The position numbers and the translations under genes were made by a program. Shown here piece after piece: positions 1 to 6,774 of a stretch of DNA of 10,881 nucleotides (position 1 is the first letter of the stretch; each line of letters opens with the position of its first letter). The notes beneath the pieces were generated by a model that had not been told where the DNA came from, made no database searches, and was given only the letters and a program-made list of their open reading frames with translations. Source of the DNA: Rhodoferax sp. (GTDB taxonomy: Bacteria > Pseudomonadota > Gammaproteobacteria > Burkholderiales > Burkholderiaceae_C); contig JAIPDA010000066.1 in assembly GCA_021737905.1 (NCBI GenBank), positions 1-10,881 of the forward strand. Direction: 5' to 3'.

Positions 1-12
1 AAGCCGAACACC

Positions 13-282
13 ATGGACACTTACACCGTCGTAGAACTGTGCAACCAAGCCCTCTGGATGACTGTATTGATTTCAGCCCCGCTGCTGAGCATGGCGCTGG
101 CCGTCGGTCTGGTGATCGGTATTGTTCAGGCCGCGACTTCTGTCAATGAGGCGACCTTGAGCTTTATCCCTAAGCTCGCTGCCATGGCCTTGACCCTGGC
201 CGTTGTCGGTGGCTGGCAGATCGCCATGCTGGTCGAGTACACGCGCGGCATCTTCATGCGCATTCCGACGCTGTTCACCTGA
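13..282 (+). CDS. fliQ: Flagellar biosynthetic protein FliQ (export gate)
   Basis: 89 aa, the usual length of FliQ. FliQ is a small inner-membrane subunit of the flagellar type III export gate, packed around FliP/FliR in the MS ring. Two hydrophobic helices are visible at about residues 15-40 and 52-75, joined by a short loop (SVNEATLSFIPK) that matches the conserved FliQ loop. The protein ends in a short GIFMRIP-type tail typical of the family. The ATG at 13 gives the expected N-terminus (MDTYTVVELCNQALW). The gene is followed 15 nt later by fliR, the standard order. The 12 bases before it are too few to identify a ribosome binding site or the end of an upstream gene (fliP would be expected). 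Confidence 0.96.
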   Translation: MDTYTVVELCNQALWMTVLISAPLLSMALAVGLVIGIVQAATSVNEATLSFIPKLAAMALTLAVVGGWQIAMLVEYTRGIFMRIPTLFT

Positions 283-297
283 CGTTTTCTTCGCCCC

Positions 298-1068
298 ATG
301 AACATCGCAGCCATCGATATTGTCGAGCGGTTTTACGCTTTCATGTGGCCCATGCTGCGCATTTCAGCGCTGTTGTTGGCAGCACCTGTTTTTTCGCTGT
401 CGGCATTGACGGTACGTATTCGCGTCCTGCTGGCTCTGGCGCTGTCGGTGATGGTCTATCCGCTGTTCACCTGGCCGGACATTGACCCGCTGTCACCGGC
501 TGGACTGCTTGAAATCTGCAACCAGCTGTTGATCGGTGGCTTCATGGGTCTGGCGCTGCAAATTGTCACCGCTGCAGTGGTGGTCGCCGGTCAAACCATT
601 TCCAACTCCATGGGTTTGTCGATGGCCAGCCTGATCGATCCCAACCTCGGTAACGTGCCGGTGGTCGCGCAGTTTCTGCTGATTTTGTCGACGCTTATTT
701 TTGTCAGCCTGGGTGGCCATGCCATGCTGCTGGCCCTTATTTTGGAGAGCTTTGCCACCTTGCCCGTGGGCAGCTCGCTGTTCGGCCCTCAGGCGTACGC
801 TCAGCTGGTCAGCTGGAGCTCCATGATCTTTTTAGGCGCTTTGCTCACGGCCTTGCCCGTCATGGTGACCTTGCTTTTCATCAGCATCGGTCTGGGCGTG
901 GTGACGCGTGCCGCGCCTAGCTTGAATATTTTCTCCGTCGGTCTGCCCGCCACCATTGTGGTTGGTTTTGTGGTGCTGCTGTTGTCGCTGGCCAATATCG
1001 GCAGCCGGATTCAGTGGTTGTGGTTGCAGGGACTGCTGCAAATCCGCAGCCTGGCAGGTCTGCCATGA
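298..1068 (+). CDS. fliR: Flagellar biosynthetic protein FliR (export gate)
   Basis: 256 aa, normal FliR length. FliR is a polytopic inner-membrane protein that assembles with FliP and FliQ into the helical export gate. The N-terminus (WPMLRISALLLAAPVFS, residues 17-33) and the central stretch GQTISNSMGLSMASLIDPN (about residues 98-116) are recognisable FliR signatures. The sequence is almost entirely hydrophobic, with about six membrane helices by eye. Its spacing to fliQ is 15 nt and to flhB 27 nt, so the three are likely one transcript. No strong Shine-Dalgarno precedes the ATG, so translation may depend on coupling to fliQ. Confidence 0.96.
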   Translation: MNIAAIDIVERFYAFMWPMLRISALLLAAPVFSLSALTVRIRVLLALALSVMVYPLFTWPDIDPLSPAGLLEICNQLLIGGFMGLALQIVTAAVVVAGQTISNSMGLSMASLIDPNLGNVPVVAQFLLILSTLIFVSLGGHAMLLALILESFATLPVGSSLFGPQAYAQLVSWSSMIFLGALLTALPVMVTLLFISIGLGVVTRAAPSLNIFSVGLPATIVVGFVVLLLSLANIGSRIQWLWLQGLLQIRSLAGLP

Positions 1069-1095
1069 CGCATTTCGTTTCAAAGTTGAGCGGCC

Positions 1096-2256
1096 ATGTC
1101 TGAAAGCGGCTCAGAACGCACCGAAGAACCCACAGCGCGGCGGCTCAGACGCGCGCGTGAAGACGGCCAGGTGGCCCGCTCGACAGAGCTGCCCGCTGCC
1201 GCCGTGATGATTGCGGCCGTCTTTACCCTGCTCATGACAGGGGGCGTTTTAGTCTCCCGCCTGTCGGGCATGTTGAAAAGCAGCTTTACCTTTGACCGCC
1301 GCACACTGGACACCCCTACGCTGCTGCCCGCCACTTTTGCCAGCCAGATGCTCGAAGCCTTGATACTGGTCTTGCCGGTGATGGCGGTGACCGCCATCGT
1401 GGCCATCCTGGCCTCAGGCGCGACCGGCGGTTTTCATTTTTCCCTCAAGAGCGTCGCCCCCAAGTTCAGCAAGCTCAGCCCCTTAGAAGGCATCAAACGC
1501 ATGCTGGGCACCCGCGCTGCGGTGGAGCTGCTCAAGTCGCTGGCCAAGTTCGCGCTGGTTGCGGGCGTGCTCTGGGCGCTGGTTGACAAGCACATGAACG
1601 AGCTGATTCACCTGGGCAACATGAACCTGGAGCCGGCCCTGGCCATTGCCGGAACCTTGCTCACCAAGTCGGCTCTCTGGCTCACGCTCAGTCTGGTGTT
1701 GATCGCAGCGCTAGACGCTCCTTACCAGCGCTGGTCGTTCATGAAGCGCATGCGCATGACCAAGCAAGAGGTCAAGGACGAAATGAAGGACATGGAAGGC
1801 CGGCCCGAGGTCAAGCAGCAAATCCGCCGGCGTCAGCGCGAGATGGCCAACGCCCGCATGATGCAAAGCGTCAAGGACGCTGACGTTGTGATCACCAACC
1901 CGGAACACTTTGCGATTGCACTGTCCTACGACCCCAGCTCGGACGGTGCGCCTATTTTGTTGGCCAAAGGCGCCGACCACATGGCAGCCCGTATCCGCGA
2001 AGAAGCTAGACTGCACGGCGTCGAAATTTTTTCCTCGCCTCAGCTGGCCCGTGCCTTGTACTTCACGACAGAGGTCAACAAGACGATTCCTGAAGCGCTG
2101 TACCATGCAGTAGCCCCTGTCATCGCCTACGTTTTCAGTCTGGCGCAAGTGCGCCCCGGGGTCGAGCCCATGCCCCGGCCGCAGCCCAAAGTGCCGGCGT
2201 CCATGCGCTTTAATGCCAAGGGCGAGCTTGAAAATCCTGTGGAGCGTCAAGCATGA
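1096..2256 (+). CDS. flhB: Flagellar export switch protein FlhB
   Basis: 386 aa, full length. FlhB is the inner-membrane export component that switches secretion from rod/hook to filament substrates after autocleavage of its cytoplasmic tail. The N-terminus (ERTEEPTARRLRRAREDGQVARS, shared by the family) is followed by four membrane helices at about 32-54, 85-108, 145-165 and 185-207. The linker MTKQEVKDEMKDMEG (221-235) then leads to the cytoplasmic domain. The autocleavage site is at residues 268-271 and reads N-P-E-H rather than the usual N-P-T-H; the essential Asn-Pro pair is intact (codons at 1897-1902). The domain continues with AKGAD, IREEAR, PQLARALY and the IPEALY motif, so cleavage and switching should be functional. 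The stop overlaps the next gene's start as ATGA, implying translational coupling. Confidence 0.97.
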   Translation: MSESGSERTEEPTARRLRRAREDGQVARSTELPAAAVMIAAVFTLLMTGGVLVSRLSGMLKSSFTFDRRTLDTPTLLPATFASQMLEALILVLPVMAVTAIVAILASGATGGFHFSLKSVAPKFSKLSPLEGIKRMLGTRAAVELLKSLAKFALVAGVLWALVDKHMNELIHLGNMNLEPALAIAGTLLTKSALWLTLSLVLIAALDAPYQRWSFMKRMRMTKQEVKDEMKDMEGRPEVKQQIRRRQREMANARMMQSVKDADVVITNPEHFAIALSYDPSSDGAPILLAKGADHMAARIREEARLHGVEIFSSPQLARALYFTTEVNKTIPEALYHAVAPVIAYVFSLAQVRPGVEPMPRPQPKVPASMRFNAKGELENPVERQA

Positions 2257-3809
2257 GTGAGTTCAATGTCAACGTGAGCCTGGATGCCGCCGGTATGGCG
2301 CCCGTCTTTTTCCGCCATGCTGACCGTCTGCGTCTTGAAGGCTGTGTGGCCGGCCTGTTGCGTGATGGCCGCAGCCTGGCCTTGTCGAGCAACCGTGAAG
2401 CGGCGCTGGACCACTACAGTCGCTTGCTGTTTGCTCGCTTGCGTGAAAGCGCGCCGACCAGCCAGTTGGAGGTTTATTTCCCGGCTGACACAGCGGCCAT
2501 GTTGGCCCGTTTTAACGAAGTGCTGGCCACTCAATCGGTCGAGCAGGCCATGAAGCTCTCAGGCCAGGAGTCGTCCGCCCGCATCATGGTCGTGCACGAC
2601 GCCGGATCGCTTGCCGACCATGAAGTGCAGCTGCTGGCACGTTTGGTACAAAACTTTCCCGGCGCCAATATTCGCATCGTTTTGCTGCTGGGCACCAGCG
2701 CCCGCAGCCGCAAAATTTTTGAGTCCTTTGACCGGCGCATGTTGCGTTGGGACATTGAAGCTCCCACACCCGATCAAGCCGAGGCCATGTTGGCTCAGGG
2801 CCGTGAAGACGGTTGCGAAGGCGCTGTCAAAGCATTGCTTCAAAAAATGCAGGCTCCTGAACCTGGCGAGCCGATACAAGCCGACCCTGCAGGCATTGAT
2901 CCACTGGGCTTTGATGCTGGCGTTACACGCGCTCCGGCGGGTACCGAAGTGTTCACTTTTTCCGGCGGCGCCGACGCCAAAAAGAAAGCCAAACCAGCCC
3001 AAGACAAAGTCCGTACAAAGCGTGGTCGCGGTGACTATGTGCGCTGGCTGATGGCCATCTCTTTCCTGGCCGCCCTGTCGGTCGGCACCACCGCCTGGCT
3101 GCACCCCGATGTTTTCACGCTGGACCGCTTGCAACTGGCGCAGGACTGGGCCCGCAGCAAGCTGCTGAGCGCCCCGCCGGCTGCTACCGTTGTGGCCGTA
3201 CCTGCTACGCCTGCTGAAGCTGTGCCGGCTGCTGTGCCAGCCGCCAGCACCGCGCCTGCCGATGCCGCGCCAACAGCGGCAACATCAGCGCCAACAACTG
3301 CGGCGGCAACTGCGCCAGTCCCAGCCGATCCCGCGTCTGTGCCTGCAACTGCCGCGCCGGTTGCTGCATCCTCGCCAGCGGCGACGCTTGCGCCCAAGCC
3401 GGCAAATGCAGCTGCTAACGCCCAGCCTGCAGCCGCTGCGCTACCGGCAAAAGCCGCCCCCGCATCAGAAGCCATCGAAGCGCCTGCCGAAGCCATCGCG
3501 GCCCAAGCCTGGCTCAAACCTATGCCGGCCGGCACTTATGTGGTTCAGCATGCGGCCATGCCGACGTACGAGGCGGCCCAGCAGTGGCAAAAGTCTCAAG
3601 CTGCGCTGTCGGCCGCCCGCATTGTTGCGGTGTACCGCCCCAACCAGAAAATGGCTTATTTCGTTGTCGTTTCAGGCCCGTTTGCCACGCGCGAGCTGGC
3701 TTTTAATTTCACCCGCAGCCGGGGCGTTCCGGCCGACACCTGGGTGCGCACCGCGGCCTCACTGCGCGAGCAATTCACCCCTGAACAGACCAGCGCCCCC
3801 AAGCGATAG
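2253..3809 (+). CDS. DamX/ExeA-like membrane protein: degenerate AAA-like domain, TM helix, SPOR-like domain
   Basis: 518 aa, not a standard named flagellar gene. Domain order by eye: residues 18-185 resemble the AAA ATPase domain of the ExeA(GspA)/DamX group. The place for Walker A (SLALSSNREAALDHY, 41-55) has no G-x4-GK-S/T, and the Walker B-like strand reads IMVVHDAGSL (111-120) in place of a DEAQ-type motif, so it is probably not an active ATPase. A basic stretch (242-259) precedes one membrane helix (about 263-284). A low-complexity Ala/Pro linker runs 308-418. A SPOR-like domain covers about 428-508 and ends in the DamX-like WVRTAASL. Inferred topology is N-terminus in the cytoplasm, SPOR domain in the periplasm, where SPOR domains bind denuded peptidoglycan glycans. 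The start overlaps the flhB stop by four bases (ATGA), so it is co-translated with the export gate. A role in passing or anchoring the flagellum through the cell wall is my inference. High confidence as a gene; moderate for the domains. Confidence 0.85.
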   Translation: MSEFNVNVSLDAAGMAPVFFRHADRLRLEGCVAGLLRDGRSLALSSNREAALDHYSRLLFARLRESAPTSQLEVYFPADTAAMLARFNEVLATQSVEQAMKLSGQESSARIMVVHDAGSLADHEVQLLARLVQNFPGANIRIVLLLGTSARSRKIFESFDRRMLRWDIEAPTPDQAEAMLAQGREDGCEGAVKALLQKMQAPEPGEPIQADPAGIDPLGFDAGVTRAPAGTEVFTFSGGADAKKKAKPAQDKVRTKRGRGDYVRWLMAISFLAALSVGTTAWLHPDVFTLDRLQLAQDWARSKLLSAPPAATVVAVPATPAEAVPAAVPAASTAPADAAPTAATSAPTTAAATAPVPADPASVPATAAPVAASSPAATLAPKPANAAANAQPAAAALPAKAAPASEAIEAPAEAIAAQAWLKPMPAGTYVVQHAAMPTYEAAQQWQKSQAALSAARIVAVYRPNQKMAYFVVVSGPFATRELAFNFTRSRGVPADTWVRTAASLREQFTPEQTSAPKR

Positions 3810-3812
3810 GAG
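3808..3812 (+). promoter_or_regulatory. Shine-Dalgarno AGGAG deciding the start at 3821
   Basis: AGGAG lies eight bases before ATG 3821 and overlaps the stop codon of the upstream gene. An in-frame TTG at 3815 is only two bases from this site and is therefore an unlikely start. Confidence 0.75.
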
Positions 3813-3820
3813 ACTTGAGC

Positions 3821-4519
3821 ATGAGTGATAAAGACAACGAAATCATTCGCCATGACGCACCTCACCAGGTGACCATGAAAGAAGGCAGCCACATGGCTGT
3901 CGGTAAAAAAGCCGAAGCGATTGAGCCTTCGGTACGTAAAGTGTTAGCGGCTGAAGAAGGCCTGACGCTGGAGCACCATCTGCTCGACCACCGGCTGGCC
4001 GTGCCCGAGGGCCAGGCTGCGGCCAAGGCGGCTGAGCAGCCCAGTTTTGAGCGCGAGACTCACCAAGGCCGCGCTCTCGCCCCGGACACCCCAACCCAGT
4101 CCGCGCCCTTAGGCGGTTTGCTGCTCAAACGGGCCACCATTGATCACACCGAGTTACTGCCGGCTGAGCAGCGTGACAAAGCGCCGGAATATGACATTCC
4201 GGGCGCTGTGGCACGTGGGCCATCTGAGGCCGGCCCCCTGATTCCCCAGTTTGAAAACGACCACTTTGTTGCGGTTCCCCCGCCGCTGTCTGAAAAAGGC
4301 GTTTATGAACCGGACTTGCACCCGGAGCAAGCACCAGATGAAGTCCTTGCGCCTCAAGTTTTGCCATCCCAAGTCGATTCTGATGAGACACCGGATTTTT
4401 CTGACGCGATGGCAGAGATGATGCAGATGAATTTCCCGGCCCGCGTGGTCAAGCTGAAAATCGAAAACGACAAAATTCGCACCAAGCTCGACTCACTGCA
4501 AGGCAAAGCGACTAAATAA
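3821..4519 (+). CDS. Unknown soluble, mostly disordered protein in the flagellar operon
   Basis: 232 aa from the ATG chosen by its well-placed AGGAG. I do not recognise the family. There is no signal peptide, no membrane segment and no cysteine. Most of the chain is polar, rich in Glu, Asp, Pro, Ala and His, with many short acidic/proline stretches (for example 134-190), suggesting an extended or disordered cytoplasmic protein. Two parts look more ordered: residues 33-66 (helical, ending in EHHLLDHRLAVPEG) and the C-terminal 193-229, which includes DAMAEMMQMNFPARVVKLKIEN and looks like an amphipathic or coiled-coil helix. It starts 11 nt after the DamX/ExeA-like gene, and 45 nt separate it from the coiled-coil membrane protein. 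The context suggests an adaptor between those two, but this is guesswork. Confidence 0.8.
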   Translation: MSDKDNEIIRHDAPHQVTMKEGSHMAVGKKAEAIEPSVRKVLAAEEGLTLEHHLLDHRLAVPEGQAAAKAAEQPSFERETHQGRALAPDTPTQSAPLGGLLLKRATIDHTELLPAEQRDKAPEYDIPGAVARGPSEAGPLIPQFENDHFVAVPPPLSEKGVYEPDLHPEQAPDEVLAPQVLPSQVDSDETPDFSDAMAEMMQMNFPARVVKLKIENDKIRTKLDSLQGKATK

Positions 4520-4528
4520 AGCATGCCA

Positions 4529-4536
4529 GCCGATAA
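4529..4536 (+). promoter_or_regulatory. Exact FliA -10 match (GCCGATAA) upstream of the coiled-coil gene
   Basis: The octamer GCCGATAA is identical to the enterobacterial sigma-28 (FliA) -10 consensus and lies in the 45-nt gap before the gene starting at 4565. It would give a leader of about 20 nt containing the GGAG at 4555-4558. The matching -35 is missing: at the required 11-nt spacing the sequence is GACTAAAT, and the nearest TAAA sits three bases too close. It may be a coincidence or a weak internal promoter. Confidence 0.25.
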
Positions 4537-4564
4537 GCAATGGCCTTAAGCCCTGGAGACTGAC

Positions 4565-5353
4565 ATGGATCCCACAAACCCTGCCGGCGCAGGTGATTCG
4601 ATAGACAAGGCCGCCGCCGACAAGGCTATCGATGAGCACAACATGACCGACATGAAGTTGGTGCTCATGGATTCGGCCGATCTGGCCAGCCGTTCTGCCA
4701 ACATGGCGGCCGATGCCGGTATTGAGTTGCGCCTGGCCTCCAAAAAACTGGTGGACGCCCACGTGCAGCAACGACGGCTGCAATTTTTCCTGGTTTTCCT
4801 GTGCGGCTGCTTGATGGTGGTCGCTTGCGGGGTATTCGGCGCCATGGCTTGGCGCTTGCAAAGCCACGTGGGGCAGCTGGACAGCATGATGCTGGCTATC
4901 GGCAAACGCGTGGTCGGCATGGATGCCTCTATGGAGTCGGTCGGCTCGGTGCAGCAAGCGCTGCAAGAGCTGATGGTCAAGCAAGAGGCTTCGGCGGCCA
5001 TACAAACCAAAATCGACGCCCGGCTCGAAGAAGTCATCAAAACCTCCCAGGCCACCCCGGATTTGCTGGTCAAGCAACTCGACGGCAAAACCCAGTCCAT
5101 GAGCAAGCAAGTGCAAGCCATGGACGGCCGTCTGCAAGCGCAGGCCAATGCCTTGAAAACACTGTCCGGTCAGATGAAAGGTCTGGAGGGCGCGCTCGGT
5201 GACGCAAGTGCAGTTCGCCGAGACATGGAAAAGCAGCAAAAAGAGTTGCGTGACCGTCAGGCCGCTGACGCCAGAGCCGCCAAACTGGCCGCAGACCGCA
5301 ATCGTGACCGTGAGCGCATGCTGCAGTACCCGCGTGCGCCGGGCACAGATTAA
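4565..5353 (+). CDS. Unknown single-pass membrane protein with C-terminal coiled coil
   Basis: 262 aa; family not recognised. Residues 1-71 are polar and helix-prone, ending in the basic HVQQRR. One hydrophobic helix spans about 72-97 (contains two cysteines near its centre, C80 and C82, and C88). The rest (98-255) is charged, Gln/Ala/Lys-rich, has heptad-like patterns (for example LQALQELMVKQEA-like stretches and 170-210) and ends in a very basic/acidic helix (218-251, many R, D, K, A). By the positive-inside rule the N-terminus is cytoplasmic and the coiled coil periplasmic. It has its own GGAG at 4555-4558, six bases before the ATG. It is the last gene of the fliQ-led unit and is convergent with the sigma-54 regulator, 20 nt apart. 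It could be a structural tether in the envelope; function unknown. Confidence 0.82.
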   Translation: MDPTNPAGAGDSIDKAAADKAIDEHNMTDMKLVLMDSADLASRSANMAADAGIELRLASKKLVDAHVQQRRLQFFLVFLCGCLMVVACGVFGAMAWRLQSHVGQLDSMMLAIGKRVVGMDASMESVGSVQQALQELMVKQEASAAIQTKIDARLEEVIKTSQATPDLLVKQLDGKTQSMSKQVQAMDGRLQAQANALKTLSGQMKGLEGALGDASAVRRDMEKQQKELRDRQAADARAAKLAADRNRDRERMLQYPRAPGTD

Positions 5354-5373
5354 GCCCGCGTTTTAAAAAGCGA

Positions 5374-6516
5374 TCAGGCCGAAAGCGGTGACTCGCTGGC
5401 GGCGTTCGCCGGACGCAGGTCGTACTTGTGAATTTTTTCGATCAAGGTGGTGCGCTGCAGGCTCAGCAAGCGAGCCGTCTGCGACACATTGCCGTCTGTG
5501 CGCGTGAGCGCCTGAGAGATCAGGTCGCGCTCAATGTCAGCCAGCCTGTCTTTCAAAGAAACACCGCCCACCGGCAGTGTTGGCATGCTGGCTTGCGCCA
5601 GCATGATGATGTCTTCCACCTCGTTGCTGCTCTCAGCCATTGGGCGCTTGAGCTCGCTTTGGCTCAGCAGTTCGTGACGCGCCGGGGCAGGGGGCAGCAA
5701 GCTGACCGGTGCGCTGTCGCAGCGCTCGGCCTGCAAGGCGGCCAGACCGCGCGGCAACAAGTTAGCAGGTACAGAGCCCAGGGCCAGATGCTGGCAGGCA
5801 AACAAAGTGCTGAAACGGTCTATCAAATTCGACAATTCCCGGACATTGCCGGGCCAGTGGTAGGCCTTGAGGGCGTGAAGAAAATCCTCGGTGAATGTCA
5901 CGGGCTGTTTGCCCGGACCTGCAAAATGAGCCGCAAAAAACTTGAGCAACTCGGGCACGTCTTCAGCTCGCTCACGCAATGGCGCTGTGTTCAGAGGCAG
6001 CACGTTCAGGCGGTAATACAAGTCTTCCCGGAAGCGGCCGGCCTCGATCTCAGCCTCCAGGTCCCGGTGCGTGGCCGCCACCACCCGCACATGGACTTGC
6101 ACAGGTCGCAAGCCGCCTACCGGGTCAATGGTTCGCTCTTGCAAAACGCGCAGCAACTTGACTTGCATGTCCAGCGACAAGTCGCCAATCTCGTCTAAGA
6201 AAATTGTTCCGCCGTGGGCCAACTCAAAGCGGCCCACCCGGTCTGCCACAGCGCCTGTGAAAGCGCCTTTGCGGTGACCGAACAACTCGCTCTCGAGCAA
6301 ATCTTTGGGGATGGCCGCGCAGTTGATGGGCACAAAATTGCCGTCTTTGCGCAGCGACTCGTCGTGCAGTGCGCGTGCCACCAGCTCCTTGCCCGTACCG
6401 CTTTCGCCGGTGATCAGCACCGTGGCGGTAGAGTCGGCAACGAGCGAAACCATGTTACGAACCGCCTTGGCGGCCTCGCTGCATCCGATGTAAGAGTGGG
6501 TTTTTTTGCTGGCCAC
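5374..6516 (-). CDS. Sigma-54-dependent activator, FleQ/FlrA-like, without receiver domain
   Basis: 380 aa from the GTG at 6516; the frame stays open to a TTG at 6609 (411 aa) and no candidate start has a clear ribosome binding site, so the 5' end is uncertain. It contains a complete sigma-54 activator AAA+ domain: Walker A GESGTGKE (37-44), the sigma-54-contacting GAFTGA loop (84-89), Walker B TIFLDE (104-109), the arginine-finger region REDLYYRL (163-170) and WPGNVREL (221-228). The C-terminal Fis-type helix-turn-helix (about 330-367, with NVSQTARLL and RRTTL-like QRTTLIEK) closely follows the FleQ/FlrA pattern LKxxLAxIExxLIxxAL. FleQ/FlrA normally carry an N-terminal FleQ domain of roughly 110 residues or more, absent here, and the LFRS motif that FleQ uses for c-di-GMP just before the AAA+ domain is not seen (KKTHSYIG instead). 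Its place among flagellar genes makes it a probable flagellar-gene activator; targets are unknown. Confidence 0.93.
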   Translation of the reverse strand: MASKKTHSYIGCSEAAKAVRNMVSLVADSTATVLITGESGTGKELVARALHDESLRKDGNFVPINCAAIPKDLLESELFGHRKGAFTGAVADRVGRFELAHGGTIFLDEIGDLSLDMQVKLLRVLQERTIDPVGGLRPVQVHVRVVAATHRDLEAEIEAGRFREDLYYRLNVLPLNTAPLRERAEDVPELLKFFAAHFAGPGKQPVTFTEDFLHALKAYHWPGNVRELSNLIDRFSTLFACQHLALGSVPANLLPRGLAALQAERCDSAPVSLLPPAPARHELLSQSELKRPMAESSNEVEDIIMLAQASMPTLPVGGVSLKDRLADIERDLISQALTRTDGNVSQTARLLSLQRTTLIEKIHKYDLRPANAASESPLSA

Positions 6517-6609
6517 GGGCAAATGAAGGTGAGTCGGTAATTGAACGTAAGAAAAGTACAACGCTATCAGGCATGAGTCGACTGACAAACACCTTGGAAT
6601 ATTACACAA

Positions 6610-6774
6610 TATATTTAATCGTTAATGATTTAATTGATTGTTGTGACTTGGAAACATCAAGAAAATGGCCGGAAGCGGGTCCAAGTTGCTTGGAAGCGTC
6701 TCAAGATTGTTGTTCTGCTGTCGATATTGAGGTAGATGCCTTTAGCCCCATGCTTACCTGTGAAAGACCATGCC
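6610..6774. promoter_or_regulatory. AT-rich divergent control region between the activator and flgP operon
   Basis: This is the only sizeable non-coding stretch. Its left part (6590-6660) is strikingly AT-rich compared with the genes. It includes an imperfect 14-bp palindrome AATCGTTAATGATT at 6617-6630, with one mismatched pair, that could be a regulator site. I see no sigma-54 -24/-12 promoter with correct spacing in either direction and no convincing sigma-70 promoter. The right part holds the FliA promoter candidate described separately. Confidence 0.45.
6701..6727 (+). promoter_or_regulatory. Candidate FliA (sigma-28) promoter for the flgP-flgT operon
   Basis: TCAAGATT (6701-6708), an 11-base spacer, then GTCGATAT (6720-6727). 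Against the enterobacterial sigma-28 consensus TAAAGTTT-N11-GCCGATAA this is six of eight at each element with exact spacing. Transcription would begin near 6734, about 40 bases before the flgP start codon. This would place the operon in the late flagellar class. Confidence 0.5.

Noticed and set aside
1711..2250. 179-codon open frame on the - strand inside flhB
   Set aside because: It lies wholly antisense to conserved FlhB sequence, with composition typical of a shadow frame in GC-rich DNA (His/Arg/Gly rich, no domain).
3815..3820. TTG start for the disordered protein
   Set aside because: Only two bases from AGGAG; ATG 3821 has ideal spacing.
3035..3828. Long open frames on both strands across the Ala/Pro linker
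   Set aside because: They are produced by the repetitive GCN/CCN codons of the real gene; the alternative proteins are low-complexity Ala or Arg/Pro chains.
5354..5373. Bidirectional terminator in the convergent gap
   Set aside because: CGCGTTTTAAAAAGCG is near-palindromic, but the stem is short, mismatched and AT-rich with almost no loop; not supportable.
6671..6692. Possible sigma-54 promoter (GCGGGTCCAAGTTGC)
   Set aside because: The GG to GC distance is 8 or 9 bases rather than the required 10, and the TGGCAC element is not present.
6736..6774. Upstream ATG for the flgP-like gene
   Set aside because: It adds 13 residues before the lipoprotein signal and starts only about two bases after the predicted transcription start.
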